Of a stretch of DNA of 64,000 nucleotides, positions 22,795-33,180 are shown one piece after another. How positions within the stretch are numbered: position 1 is the first letter of the stretch; every line of letters begins with the position of its first letter. Below the pieces are notes generated by a model that had not been told where the DNA came from, ran no database searches, and was given only the letters and a program-made list of their open reading frames with translations. The stretch is from NCBI GenBank assembly GCA_030544215.1, contig JARZZO010000011.1:42313001-42377000 (forward strand), in the 5' to 3' direction. The translations under genes were made by a program, and so were the position numbers. The DNA is from Zantedeschia hybrid cultivar (taxonomy: Eukaryota > Streptophyta > Magnoliopsida > Alismatales > Araceae).

Positions 22795-23643
22795 ATGTCG
22801 TCGAATAACCCACTCCGTGGCATACTTGATGCCCTTTTGACTTACCTGATCTACTCGGATTGATTCAGAAACCTGAAGAATGTCTTCAGATCTGAGCACA
22901 ATAACTTTGTCCCTAGAGCTGATCCTCCTGTTGAATCGGCATTGGATGCCCTTGAAGCAGAGATGATAGCTAACGATAAAAGATCGAAGGACAAAGGCAA
23001 AAGAGTAGTAAAGGGTGACTGCTTCTACTATAAGCAGTATAGTCACTGGAAAAGGAACTGCAAGGAGTTCCTTAACAATAAAGCTCATGGAAGAGTGAAG
23101 CTGTTTGAAGCTTTAGATATCTATATGATAGATATCAACTTGTCAGTTAGAGATTGCACATCTTGGGTATTGGATACCGGATGTGCTTCTCATATCTGTC
23201 ATGATGCACATATGCTGACAAGTAAGCGCAAGCTGAGACAAGGCGAGGTGGAATTGAGGCTAGGAAACGACGCAAAAGTTGCGGCGATTGCTGTTAGGAC
23301 AGCAAACTTCAAGCTTCCATCGGGAGACGCCTTACTATTAGAAGATTGTTATTATGTTCCTAGCATAATAAAGAACATCATATCAATATCTTGTTTGGAC
23401 AAGATAGGATATAGGTTGACTATTGAGAATAGAAGTTGTTCGATTTATTATGGTAATAAATCAATAGCTTCGACATCTTTAGTCAACGGTCTATATCTCT
23501 TAGATGTTTCTTATTACAATCTTCAAATTGATAATGCTCTTAAGAAGAGCAAGAATTGTGTGAACCAGGCCTATATGTGGCATTTTAGACTTGGGCACAT
23601 TGGCGAAAGCAGGTTGCAAAGTTGCACAAGCATGGTTACTTAA
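22795..23643 (+). pseudogene. Copia-A gag (capsid deleted) and protease
   Basis: Starts at ATG 22795 (MSSNNPLRGILDA), in the same frame as the 233-codon open stretch 22942-23643. A TGA at 22861 breaks it. After AEMIANDK the sequence jumps to RSKDKGKRVVKGDC, so about 170 codons of capsid present in Copia-B are missing. The zinc knuckle reads CFYYKQYSHWKRNC, its second Cys replaced by Tyr. The protease motif VLDTGCASHIC is intact. Then comes the GAG-pre-integrase region (HFRLGHIGESR). A one-base deletion near 23621 shifts the frame to that starting at 23622. Confidence 0.92.
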
Positions 23644-24479
23644 CTACATTCGATTACGAATCGTTTGCAATATGTGAATCCTGCCTTATGGGAAAGATGG
23701 CAAAATCTCCATTTACTGGACATGGAGAACGTGCCAAGGACATTATAGAACTAATACATTCAGATGTATATGGTCCCATGTCCACCCAAGCCAAAGGTGG
23801 CTACTCATACTTCATCACGTTCACCGGTGACTTCTCAAGATTCGGCTATGTGTACTTAATGAAGTACAAGTCGGAAGCATTTGAGAAGTTCAAGGAGTTC
23901 AAGAATGAGGTAGAGAAGCAGTTAGGAAAGAGTATTAAAACTCTTCGATCAGATCGAGGAGGAGAATACTTGAGTACTAATTTCACACAATTCTTAAAGG
24001 ATAATGGTATCCTTTCTCAGCTAACCCCTCCATATACACCACAGATGAATGATGTATCGGAAAGGGGGAATCGCACCTTGTTGGACATGGTGCGATCCAT
24101 GATGAGCTTTTCGGGATTACCAGTGTCCCTCTGCGGGTATGCTCTAGAGTCAGCAGCATAACTACTGAACAGAGTACCTAGCAAGTCTGTGGCCTCTACT
24201 CCATATGAGATATGGAATGGCAGGAAACCAAAATTTAAACATGTTAAAGTCTGGGGTTGTCCTACTCATGTAAAGAGGCATGATCCAGACAAGCTGGAAT
24301 CACGAACTGATAAATGCAGTTTTGTGGGATATCCAAAGGAAACCTTTGGATACTATTTTTACCATCCTGGTGAACAAAAGGTGTTTGTCGCCAGGAAAGC
24401 TGTCTTCTTGGAAGAGGAATACCTTCTCCAGGAGAACAGTGGGAGTAAAATAGTACTAGAAGAGGTTCCAGATCCCTAA
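23622..24479 (+). pseudogene. Copia-A integrase
   Basis: Open from 23622 to a TAA at 24159, then open again in the same frame 24189-24479. It contains the zinc-finger Cys pair (CESCLMGK), the first acidic residue (LIHSDVYGPMS), the second (TLRSDRGGEYLS) and the glutamate (SERGNRTLLDM). The DDE triad is thus intact, but the stop after CGYALESAA and one after EEVPDP interrupt translation. The C-terminal part keeps YEIWNGRKPKFKHVKVWGC and HPGEQKVFVARKAVFLEEEY. Confidence 0.93.
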
Positions 24480-26183
24480 ACAGCTGCATTATCATCAGAT
24501 GAGATATCAGTTCCTGAATCTGTTCAGGTACACACACATGAGCCTCGTAGATTTGGTAGATTACCTAGACTACCCGAACGATATGTGGGACATATCGTTG
24601 AAGGTGAGTCTAAGGTAGAATATAATGAGGATGATGATCCTAAAACCTACCAGGAGGCCATAGAAGGCCCAAAAGATGGGAAATGGCGAAAAGCCATGAA
24701 CTCAGAAATCCAATCCATGTACACCAACCAACTTTGGAACTTGGAGGACTTGCCCGAGGGTATTGTACCCATCGGTTGCAAGTGGATCTTTCAGAGAAAG
24801 ATCGATGCTGATGGACGGATTGACACTTATAAGGCAAGGTTGGTGGCAAAGGGATATCGTCAAAGGTAAGGAATTGACTATGACGAGGCTTTCTCACCAG
24901 TTGCCATGATAAAGTCAATCAGAGTTCTGCTCGCCATTGCTGCACATTTTGATTATAAAATCTGGCAGATGGATGTAAAGATTGCCTTCCTCAATGGTAA
25001 CCTTGAGGAAGAGATGTATATGATACAACCAGAAGGTTTCACATCCAAAGAATCTCCAGATAAAGTGTGCAAGCTTCAGAGATCCATTTATGGACTGAAG
25101 CAGGCCTCTCGGAGCTGGAACATAAGATTTGACGAGGCTGTCAAGTCTTATGACTTCATTAAGAATGAAGATGAGCCTTGTGTGTACAAGAAGACCAGTG
25201 GGAGTGCAGTCATTTTTCTAGTTCTTTACGTAAATGACATACTACTCATTGGGAATGATGTAGCTATGATGTCATCAGTAAAGATCTGGCTGTCGAAAAA
25301 CTTCTCCATGAAGGATTTGGGAGAAGCATCCTACGTATTGGGAATACGGATCTATAGAGATAGATCAAAGAGGATGCTTGGAATGAACCAATCCTTGTAC
25401 ATAGATACCATAGTCAAAAGGTTTGGCATGGAAAATTCCAAGAGAGGTCTCATACCGATGAGACATGGAATTAGTCTCTTAAATGAGTACTCTCCTAAGA
25501 CTCCTGATGAGAGGGCATTCATGGATAGAATACCCTATGCCTCTGCCATAGGATCTATCATGTATGTCATGCTATGTACACGGCCTGATGTTGCATTTGC
25601 TCTAAATGTTACGAGCAGATTTCAGGCTGATCCAGGCGAAGAGCACTGGAAGGCAATGAAATGTATCCTTAAGTACTTGAGAAGAACTAAGGATATGTTT
25701 CTTGTCTATGGAGGAGGTGACTTGAAACTGCGAGGCTTTACTGACTCGAGTTTCCAGTCGGATCTGGATGATAATAAGTCTACATCTGGATTTGTGTTTA
25801 CTTTGAACGGAGGCGCAGTGTGCTGGAAGAGTTCCAAGCAAGTAACCACTGCAGATTCGACAACTGAAGCTAAGTACATCGCTGCAGCTAAAGCCGACAA
25901 GGAAGCAGTATGGTTAAAGAAATTCATCACCGACCTCGGCGTAGTTCCCAGCATCTCTGAGCATGTTCCACTGTTGTGCGACAACAATGGAGCAATTGCG
26001 CAAGCGAAAGAGCCGCGGTCTCATAAAAAATCGAAGCATATTCTGAGGTGCTTTCACCTTATCAGAGAGATCATATCTAGAGGAGATGTAGTAGTGGAAA
26101 GAGTTCCATCCGTCGACAATGTAGCAGATCCACTGACAAAGCCGTTGGCTCAAATTGTGTTTGAGCGTCACCAGAGTCTATAG
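24480..26183 (+). pseudogene. Copia-A reverse transcriptase and RNase H
   Basis: Same frame as the integrase. The RT N-terminus is open at 24585-24869 (KAMNSEIQSM, KWIFQRKIDADGRIDTYKAR). A TAA at 24867 stands where Copia-B has Gln, then 425 codons are open to TAG at 26183. RT motifs are WQMDVKIAFLNGNLEEEMYM, SIYGLKQASRSWN and the catalytic box, which reads YVND (25227-25238) instead of YVDD. RNase H has FTDSSFQSD, TTADSTTEAKYIA and LLCDNNGAIAQAK, and the end ADPLTKPLA. The Asp-to-Asn change hits one of the metal-binding aspartates, so RT activity should be lost. Confidence 0.95.
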
Positions 26184-26214
26184 GCTTATTGTATAAAGGT
26201 AATTGGCTTTAGTC

Positions 26215-26226
26215 CAAGTGGGAGAT
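26215..26226 (+). promoter_or_regulatory. Polypurine tract, Copia-A
   Basis: AAGTGGGAGAT directly before the 3' LTR start TGTTAG. Confidence 0.9.
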
Positions 26227-27772
26227 TGTTAGTTTTAGGTGGCCTACAAGCCAATCTGACTATGTAAATCTCGTTCATTTATTAATATAATGGCATAATA
26301 TTCATTATGTGTAAATCGCATTAATTATCGTTTCATAATGAAGTCCGTGAATATGTGTTATAGTGATCAGATTATGATGAGATCATACTAATGAGACTGA
26401 TCACTTAAACACACATTCTTAATCGTTCCTAGTCGGAGGATATCCGAGAAGGACATCGGATATCCGGTTAGACTAGTATAGATTACTCCTGCTCATATGA
26501 TGAGGGTGATTGATCTCATAAGTCACTTGTGTGGAGACACTAAGGCGAATCTGTAGGTGCTCATTGGAGAATGAGTTCACTGAACTGATCCGACTGAATC
26601 GCTAGATGGTATTGTACCTCACTGTCAACCAGCTTGATTCTATTGTCGCAGTTGCGTGGATGGTCCTCGGACCTGAGACATCAATGACACCTTGTCGGTG
26701 GACTTCTGTGCTTTGACCTTGGTTTACGAATCTCTAGCCACGGGATTCTAATACGCCAAGGATTGGGTACAGCGGAATACCGTCAAAGGGAATTGTGTGT
26801 CAATAAGGAATCATTCGCTCTCGGTACTTAGAGAGAGAATGCTCTAGGAAGGATGCGCGGAAGTCCCTGGCCAGGGCGGACAATAATATCGGGAAATGAG
26901 TTTTCCGATATTCATCAGCGGCATCCAATCCAAGTGAGTCGACCGGTTAGGGTTTGACAGCTCGCCATACCCTGAGTTGACTCGAGAGCATTGTACGAAT
27001 GAAGGATTATATCCACGCGGTTACTGTCGGCGGAAAGGTTCCAAGAGTGGGTTACTTAACCCCAATACTTTCCGGGTTCACGCGGTGTTGCTTGGCACCC
27101 AACGTGATCGGAGGCCCGGTCAAATTCGATGTGCGACATCAATTCGATTGATTAATTAATTAATAAAGGGTTATTAATTGATTAACAAAGCCAGTGAGGA
27201 GTCACTGGGCTTGTTGGGCCATTAACTGGACTGGTACTTGGGCCTAGAGGGTCATACGCAAAGGATTCTCAAGGCGATGGATAAATAAGTGGGTTTTATA
27301 CAAACTGGGGGTTTTTATGAAAAATCGTGCGGTTAGTATAAAACATAGCGAACGGGCTGAGCAGGCCAAGCTGCTGCTAACCCTAGCCGCCCCTCCTTTG
27401 TTTCTCTCTCTCTCTGGCGTCCAGACAGATCCAGATCTGCTCCGCCGCTTCTCCGAATCCCGTTTGACGGGAAATCGTCCGTGCATTACGGCGATCATTG
27501 CGGCGACCGGCGGAGGTTTCGTGGGCTGCGAAGAATGAGGAATGTGAGGATATCCGTCGTGTGGTGGATCGCGTAGACTTCGCTAGAGGCCGGGCGCTTG
27601 CACGGCTTGCGGTGTCTCGACGGAACCGAACGGTTGCGGATTCAAATCCGCACACGGTGAGAATCAATTATCCGATAATCGTGTCTTTAGATTTTCGAAA
27701 CGGGAAAACAGATCGCTGTTTTATTTTATTTTCGCTGCGTGAGCGATCCGGAGAAACCCGAGAAACCCAACA
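26227..27772 (+). repeat. Copia-A 3' LTR
   Basis: 1546 bp, TGTTAG to CCCAACA, with TATAAAA at 27337-27343 as the likely promoter box. Confidence 0.95.
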
Positions 27773-28300
27773 GGCCCAATAACAGTTCCGCTTCTTCTAA
27801 GAGGATAGTAGCTTCGAACGTGGCAAACAGAAGGTATGAGTTTGTGGATGCCACAACTCGATTAAAGCGCCTATTGAAGCCCAATCCATGAGTGTGCTCT
27901 TGTAATGTTTGGCATGAATTATCAATCATTGAATATGCCACTTGGATATATAAGATTGCATGGAGAGATTGATCTTGTTAACTAGCTTTTTGACCCATGG
28001 AAGTGAAGAAAATCTTCTTGGACCAGGAAAAAAAGGATATCCCTAGAAGAATTGGAATATAGAGATCATGTGGAAAGTTGCATAGGAAGAATTGATTAGA
28101 GGAGAGATTAGCTTACCTGTAAGTAAGGATCTCGTCCACTTAGGTGGTCTTTTACCTCGTAAAGCTTTTCAATTGTCTTTCTCATCCTCTTATTTCAAGA
28201 ACTTTGTGAAGAATTCATCCTCCTTGATTTGATTTTCTTGTTCTTTCTCTTGAGCCTTGAAGAGAATTCTCTACCTTTCCTTCTTCATTGCTTGTTGTGA
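27773..28300 (-). pseudogene. DUF7745-like antisense gene, N-terminal piece
   Basis: On the minus strand, an ATG at 27941 opens a frame with GFNRRFNRVVASTNSYLLFA and TILLEEAELLLGL, running into the Copia-A insertion site and continuing at 18467. Upstream (28280-28130) lies a Lys/Glu-rich stretch (KTIEKLYEVKDHLSGRDPYLQ) followed by a GTAAGC donor-like site. So a first exon plus an intron is plausible. A TATA box and two dyad cassettes lie upstream. Function unknown. Confidence 0.4.
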
Positions 28301-28324
28301 TGGTTTGCTATGAAGGAGGGAAGG

Positions 28325-28331
28325 ATTTATA
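28325..28331 (-). promoter_or_regulatory. TATA box of the DUF7745-like antisense gene
   Basis: The minus strand reads CACTCTATAAATCC, followed within 60 bases by an ATG (ATGAAGAAGG) and preceded ~110 bp upstream by two dyad cassettes. The layout resembles that of the Tat LTR promoter. Confidence 0.5.
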
Positions 28332-28439
28332 GAGTGATTTGCGAGTTTGAGGAATCCTTTTATGAATAGGAAGAGGGGTGTGCATTAAGGCAAGCAGAGT
28401 TCGGATTGGAGTCAGAATAGAGAACAGTTTCTGTAACCT

Positions 28440-28501
28440 AAATGGCGTCTAGACGGGGCGACGTCATTTAAATGACGTCTGCAAACAGCGACGCCTTTTA
28501 A
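28440..28501. repeat. Two abutting dyad cassettes upstream of the second antisense gene
   Basis: GTC-N10-GAC twice with a 30-nt period, sharing the border CATTTAAATG. Confidence 0.85.
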
Positions 28502-28865
28502 TCAGGTTTCTGAATTTATGTTACTTTACCGAAAATCCATAATTCCATGATGTCTAATTTGCTTGAAGTTACTGATGAAATTTTAAGTGTAGGAAATAGC
28601 AAGAAACTGAGAATTCCACTAAGATCCCACTGTGGGAGTTCATGAGTCCCAGCCGTGACTAAAAAGACAGTTATCTCTACCCTATATTCTTTTATGTAAT
28701 TGATTTAGATCATCATTACTATATGATAAATATTTTTTAGATACATCAAGGACCTTGTGGTTTTGATGAAACTGGAATTTGAGTTCCCCTTCAACAAAAA
28801 CAATGATAATTCCAGAGAATTCTTAATCGCATGGATAGGCCGCTAGGTTTTTAATTAATGGGGAC
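28502..28865. other. Tat-1 internal sequence, nothing recognised
   Basis: AT-rich sequence between the cassettes and the GC-rich solo LTR. No ORF, repeat or motif seen. Confidence 0.6.
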
Positions 28866-28964
28866 TGATGAGGCAGAATCCGATTCGGCCCATTAAAACA
28901 AGCCCAGCACTGAGATCAGCCCAACAGCAGTAGTAAAAGGCCCAATGGCAGCCTTCGGCCCATT

Positions 28965-29060
28965 AGCGGCCCAGCAGCCTTCGGCCCAGTAGGCTTCGGC
29001 CCATCAGCGGCCCAGCAGCCTTCGGCCCAGTAGGCTTCGGCCCATCAGCGGCCCAACCCC
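28965..29060. repeat. 41-bp tandem repeat in the GC-rich LTR
   Basis: Begins AGCGGCCCAGCAGCC and holds two full units and a partial one, with many CGGCCCA copies. Copy 2 (55110-55260) shows the same motif in less regular form. Confidence 0.75.
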
Positions 29061-29464
29061 CTTCGGCCCAGTAGCCGTATCCGGCCCACTCCGGTGCACT
29101 ATGGCGGTTTACCAGTAAACCCAGAACATAGTCCTATATCAGCTGCCACCATTAAGCAACCTCTATCCTCCGCTATAAATACACGGCTATTTATTACCAA
29201 AGGTATATCTTCGAGACCCCAAGGACTATAGTCCAAAGAGCATTAAAGCTCCTTCTTCCTCCTTCTCTTCTGAATCGAATCATCTTCAGAAGCTAACTTA
29301 GCCATCGGAGGGGGTTCCTTAGGGCCGAAGCCTGGGACTCCTACTGACTGGTTCTTCTTTTCCTCCTTCTGCAGGGGCTTCGGTTTGAATCTTCGCCGAC
29401 CTTTCTGAGTCGGTCTCGGCCGCCGACCTCGGGCTTCCTCCCCCCGGTCTCGACCCCCTTCGCC

Positions 29465-29779
29465 GGCTGGTCCGCCTCGTCCGAAGGAGCTTCGGCCACG
29501 CCTTCCGCAGGCTGGTCCACTTCGTCCGAAGTAGCTTCGGCCACGCCTTCCGCAGGCTGGTCCGCTTCGTCCGAAGGAGCTTCGGCTACGCCTTCCGCAG
29601 GCTGGTCCGCTTCGTTCGAAGGAGATTCGGCCACGCCTTCCGCAGGCTGGTCCGCTTCGTCCGAAGGAGCTTCAGCCACGCCTTCCGCAGGCTGGTCCGC
29701 TTCGTCCGAAGGAGCTTCAGCCACGCCTTCCGCAGGCTGGTCCGCATTGTCCGAAGGAGCTTCGGCCACGCCCTGCGAC
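29465..29779. repeat. 45-bp minisatellite, seven units
   Basis: Each unit contains CTGGTCCGCTTCGTCC and GCCACGCCTTCCGCAGG with few changes. Because 45 is a multiple of 3, the minus strand stays open and gives a 15-residue repeat (QPAEGVAEAPSDEAD) within a 179-codon ORF (29880-29341). The repeat is absent from copy 2 of the element, so it expanded within copy 1 or its lineage. Confidence 0.9.
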
Positions 29780-29991
29780 GGCCGGTCCACATCCGTCCAA
29801 GGGAGTCTCGGCTCCGCTCCCAGCAAGCCCTCGTCCGGGCACCCCTCGGCTTCGGATTTTCGGCCCCTCTCCGTCCTCACTGCGTTCCGGATCCCCGTCG
29901 GTCCTCTTCACCGATCCGATCCAGCTTCGGGTCCCAACTTCGGATTCCAGCCTCGGAATCCGGTCGTGATAGCTTCGGCTACATCACGGAC

Positions 29992-30648
29992 GATGGTTCC
30001 GTTTTTGTGAAACTGTGCGTGGATAAACGAGCTTCGGCTTAGCACTGAATTACAAGAATTGGTATCATGACTCATTGATGATGATTTGACAATATTATCT
30101 TTGATTAATTTATATTTTATTTGATCTTATGTTTTTCTTTTAGCCACGTATGCATCATGTAGGACTTCGATATAATTGTGATAAGAATTAATTTCTGATT
30201 AAATTTCAGACCATTGATCCAATAAATCCTAACGTGATATGAAATATTCCATTCTGAGTTGAGTATCTTGATTATCTTTGAGGGTCGCTTGAAGATATCC
30301 TTAGAATTCTATCTTTCTTGGACTCTTTATCTAACATTTCTTGTTTCCTTTTAAGATCCATCATGGTTGCAGCATGTCCACATTGGCTGGAAATCGCTCC
30401 CCATGATAAAACCTGCAGGGTTTGTAACCTAGGGTACTTCCCAATCCGTGGAAGTTGATCGACCTTATTTTATTTCCTTGTCTATCTCATCCAAACATGA
30501 TTTATTCTATCGATGTTTTTTAGTTATCTTCACTGATTGTTTTGAGAAAAATTTCTATCATATGATGTTGAGAGCGTGTCACATCACACCTTGGCATCAC
30601 CTTTTCAGTACATTCCATTTCATTTCACTCCCTTGCAAAGCGAATACC
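29992..30648 (+). other. Tat-1 3' internal region, nothing recognised
   Basis: AT-rich sequence before the PPT. The 75-codon ORF at 30448 shows no family motif. Confidence 0.55.
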
Positions 30649-30661
30649 AAGGTGGGGCAAC
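30649..30661 (+). promoter_or_regulatory. Polypurine tract, Tat-1
   Basis: AAGGTGGGGCAA directly before the 3' LTR. Confidence 0.65.
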
Positions 30662-31872
30662 TACAGACACGCTAATTTTTACATCATATTGAATAAATTT
30701 CATGTCACAATGATAATGCCCCAGAATGGTCTGATATTTAATCATTAATTAATTCTTATTGATTTTCACTCAAAATTTGTTGAATCATGTTGCTGATGCG
30801 CGACGCCATTTAGATTCTTAGCAGGAATCAATTCGGAATCAAAATTAGTAAATTTAAAAGGATTTAACTGAATAGCATCGCCCACGCATGACGTCTTTTG
30901 AGTTCTAATCCGTCTAGGTTTACTATTTCTAATTCTAGTTAATTTCCTAAATTATCTAAAGCATGTCTCCCTTACGCGACACGTTTCATGTTTCCTAATT
31001 ACTTTCGGTTTCCCTTTCCGGATTTGTTTATATTTTGACTGCATTAATGAACTAAAAGGCGTCCCCCTTGAATGCGCATTTTAAGAGTTTCCTGATAAGC
31101 ATGATTTGGCCGAGATAATCCTGTTCCAGAGGTTAGAAGGATTTCCAATGCCCTTCATGATCGTCCAAGGCAAGTTCAAGCTGTAGAAGAGTCCCTTTGA
31201 AGGCCAAAATACCCTAAAGATACTTCTTATAAATACATATGGTCATTAACCTTTAAAAAAGGTTGGCAGTTGGCAATCAAAGGTTGGTGGTTGGTGATTT
31301 CGAAGCTTAACGCAAGGTGTTTTGAAGGTCCTCAAGAAGAAAACGTGGATAACAAGAAGGATCCTTATTTCTTCATCTTCTTTCTCCATTGAAGCTCAAG
31401 AAGATCAAGGCTTTCAAGGGGCCAAACCAACCATTTTATTCTCTAGTTCCTTTCTAGTTTTTTTTTACATAATTTTTCATTGCCTCAACTCATTGCACAC
31501 ATCCACTTCATAATGTCCAAACTTAAAAGAAAACCTCAAAAGTGAGTTCTTTTAGTGTAGTTGCATGTTTAGATTCTTAATTAGAATAGATACTATACTA
31601 TTCTAGTTCTAATCATGGTTTTATAATTTATTTAATCTTTTGAAAGGTACTAAAAAAAAAGAACAAGAGTAGAGAAAGGGAAAGCTCTTTTTCTTTCGGC
31701 CGGCTAGAAGAGAGGAACAAAAGGACACCACATTCTCCCGATTTGCAAGGTTAGTAAGTGATCATTTTTCCTTTGAAACCCTCGGTTTCTGGCGATCACA
31801 ATCCTTTTCAAATTGTTAATCATAGCGAACATATGATATCATGATGAATACACACCCTTTTTTAGCACTACA
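30662..31872 (+). repeat. Tat-1 3' LTR
   Basis: About 1211 bp, matching Tat-2 36368-37583 throughout, ending AGCACTACA. TATAAATA at 31228-31235. Confidence 0.9.
30783..31086. repeat. Four dyad cassettes, Tat-1 3' LTR
   Basis: At 30783-30812, 30870-30901, 30957-30990 and 31054-31086. Positions match the other Tat LTRs. The last has lost bases in the right half-site. Confidence 0.85.
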
Positions 31873-32190
31873 ATGTCTCCACATAAGTGACTTATAGGAT
31901 CAGTCACCCTCATCATATGAGCTGAAAACCTACACTAGTCTATCCGGATGTTCGATGTCCTTCTCAAACATCCTATGACTAGGAACAATTAAGAACATGT
32001 GTTTATAAGTCTTCGGTCCCATAATTATGATCTCATCATAATCCGAAGATTGTTGCACATGTTCATAGACTTCATCATGATACGATAAACATTGATCGAA
32101 TTAATTACACATAATGAATTAATGCCATTTATTAATAAACTGAATAAGTACATAGTATCGGATTGACTTTGAGATCATTTAATATTAACA
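31873..32190 (-). repeat. Copia-B 5' LTR, part 2
   Basis: Picks up at ATGTCTCCACA exactly where 10145 stopped and ends at the LTR start (minus-strand TGTTAATATT). Joined length with part 1 is 1577 bp, against 1562 bp for the 3' LTR. Confidence 0.92.
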
Positions 32191-33019
32191 ACTCCTTGCT
32201 GTGCTGATGCACCCTCTAATTCTTTTGCATAGCTTCAATGTTGCCTTCTGCAATGCATGCAACATGATAGGCGGTGTAATTGTCTCATGATCAAACAAAG
32301 ACATACGATCTCGAATAGGACCTCGAAGCCCGCGAACGAACTTCTCGGTACTCCTCTTCTCATATGTGCATAAGTGAGGTGCATACTTGGCTAACTCAGT
32401 AAAGCGTGCCTCATATTGTGCCACTATCATCGAACCTTGCTGCAAGTTCACAAATTCTAGCTCCATCTGATCTCACATGTTCAGGAAAGAACTTTGCCCT
32501 AAACACCTTAAGAAAATCTTCCCAACCAATATCAACTTGTCCTGCAAATAATGTCCTCTTGGTTGCTTGCCACCACTCATCTGTTAGCTCTTGAAGCATG
32601 AATGTACCAAGGACAATCTTGTCTCCATCATCACACTGAATGGCATCAAGGATTTTCTCCATTTCTCTGATCCACCTCTCAGCTACCTCAGGTCGATTCT
32701 CCCCTTTAAAGGAGGGTGGATTCATACGGTGGAATTTCTCCATCAAAGTAGCACCCGCCAATTTGTCTGAATGCTCTGGTTGGGCTGCAGCCATCACCTG
32801 CAACTGCTCCTGCATCTGAGTCTGCATCTGAGCCTGGGTCCTGGTCTGGGCCTGCATGGCCTGTGCCAAATATTGAAAAGTCTGTAGGAAATCTCCATAT
32901 CCTCCAGTTGCTGCACCCAATGGGTCAACGCCTCATGATCCCTCAGCCTCTCCATTCCCATCCAAGGGATTCATCCTAGTGGGTCGCTTGTTATTTCGCC
33001 TTGACTCTCTTCCAGCCAT
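32191..33019 (-). pseudogene. Gag of the minus-strand Del/Tekay-like gypsy element
   Basis: Start ATG at 33019 (MAGRESRRNNKRP). A TGA about 28 codons in is followed by an open stretch 32920-32411 in the same frame. A frameshift at about 32420-32430 leads into 32466-32185. It contains a Gln-rich stretch (QTRTQAQMQTQMQEQLQVM) and a retrotransposon gag domain: MNPPSFKGENRPEVAERWI, EMEKILDAIQC, LTDEWWQATKR, FFPEHVRSDGA, VAQYEARFTELAKYAPHL, EKFVRGLRGPIRDRM. The zinc knuckle continues at 1474 beyond Copia-B. Confidence 0.92.
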
Positions 33020-33163
33020 GTATCTATAATACCCAGAAAAACAAATAATATTAAGCACACATTGAAACTAAACTTGGACCATTTATTTGAAGTAACTTTT
33101 CATGTAAAGATCCTGGGGTATAATCTCCGAATGGTGGGTGAAACACAGTAGAATCCCAATTAA

Positions 33164-33175
33164 GTTCTGATACCA
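33164..33175 (-). promoter_or_regulatory. Primer-binding site, Del/Tekay-like element
   Basis: The minus strand reads TGGTATCAGAAC, one mismatch to the tRNA-Met complement, 5 bases from the LTR end. Confidence 0.8.
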
Positions 33176-33180
33176 TAATC

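Larger units (their letters stand above)
18468..27772 (+). mobile_element. Copia-A, near-complete Ty1/copia element, TSD GGCCC
   Basis: 9305 bp with two ~1.55-kb LTRs, tRNA-Met PBS, leader, gag-pol, PPT and a perfect 5-bp TSD (18463-18467 and 27773-27777). LTRs differ by a few per cent by eye over the first 200 bases, so it is fairly young. Coding defects: gag capsid region deleted, one 1-bp frameshift, four in-frame stops, and YVDD changed to YVND. It is structurally complete but not autonomous. Its insertion site is inside an exon of the DUF7745-like antisense gene. Confidence 0.95.
28866..29986 (+). mobile_element. GC-rich solo LTR-like element, copy 1
   Basis: 1121 bp from TGATGAGG to CTACATCA, homologous to 55011-56030. 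Flanks are GGGAC (28861-28865) and CGGAC (29987-29991), a TSD with one mismatch. TATA box TATAAATA at 29174-29181. Neither PBS nor PPT adjoins it, so it is a solo LTR or a small non-autonomous element. It includes two internal tandem repeats, at 28965-29060 and 29465-29779. Confidence 0.85.
10146..31872 (+). mobile_element. Tat-1, deleted Tat-like Ty3/gypsy element with antisense genes
   Basis: Bounded by matching LTR ends (AGACACGCTAA near the left, AGCACTACA at the right) and flanked by GTGTC (10141-10145) and ATGTC (31873-31877), a TSD with one mismatch. Within it are a truncated 5' LTR, a fusion at about 10742 into the last codons of pol, a long 3' region carrying two antisense genes, a PPT and an intact-length 3' LTR. 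PBS, gag, protease, RT and most of integrase are deleted. Later insertions are a solo LTR, Copia-A and a GC-rich solo LTR. Without those the element would be about 9.7 kb. Confidence 0.85.

Noticed and set aside
29341..29880. A real repetitive protein gene antisense to the GC-rich LTR
   Set aside because: The repeat is missing in the second copy and the frame follows from the 45-bp period alone.
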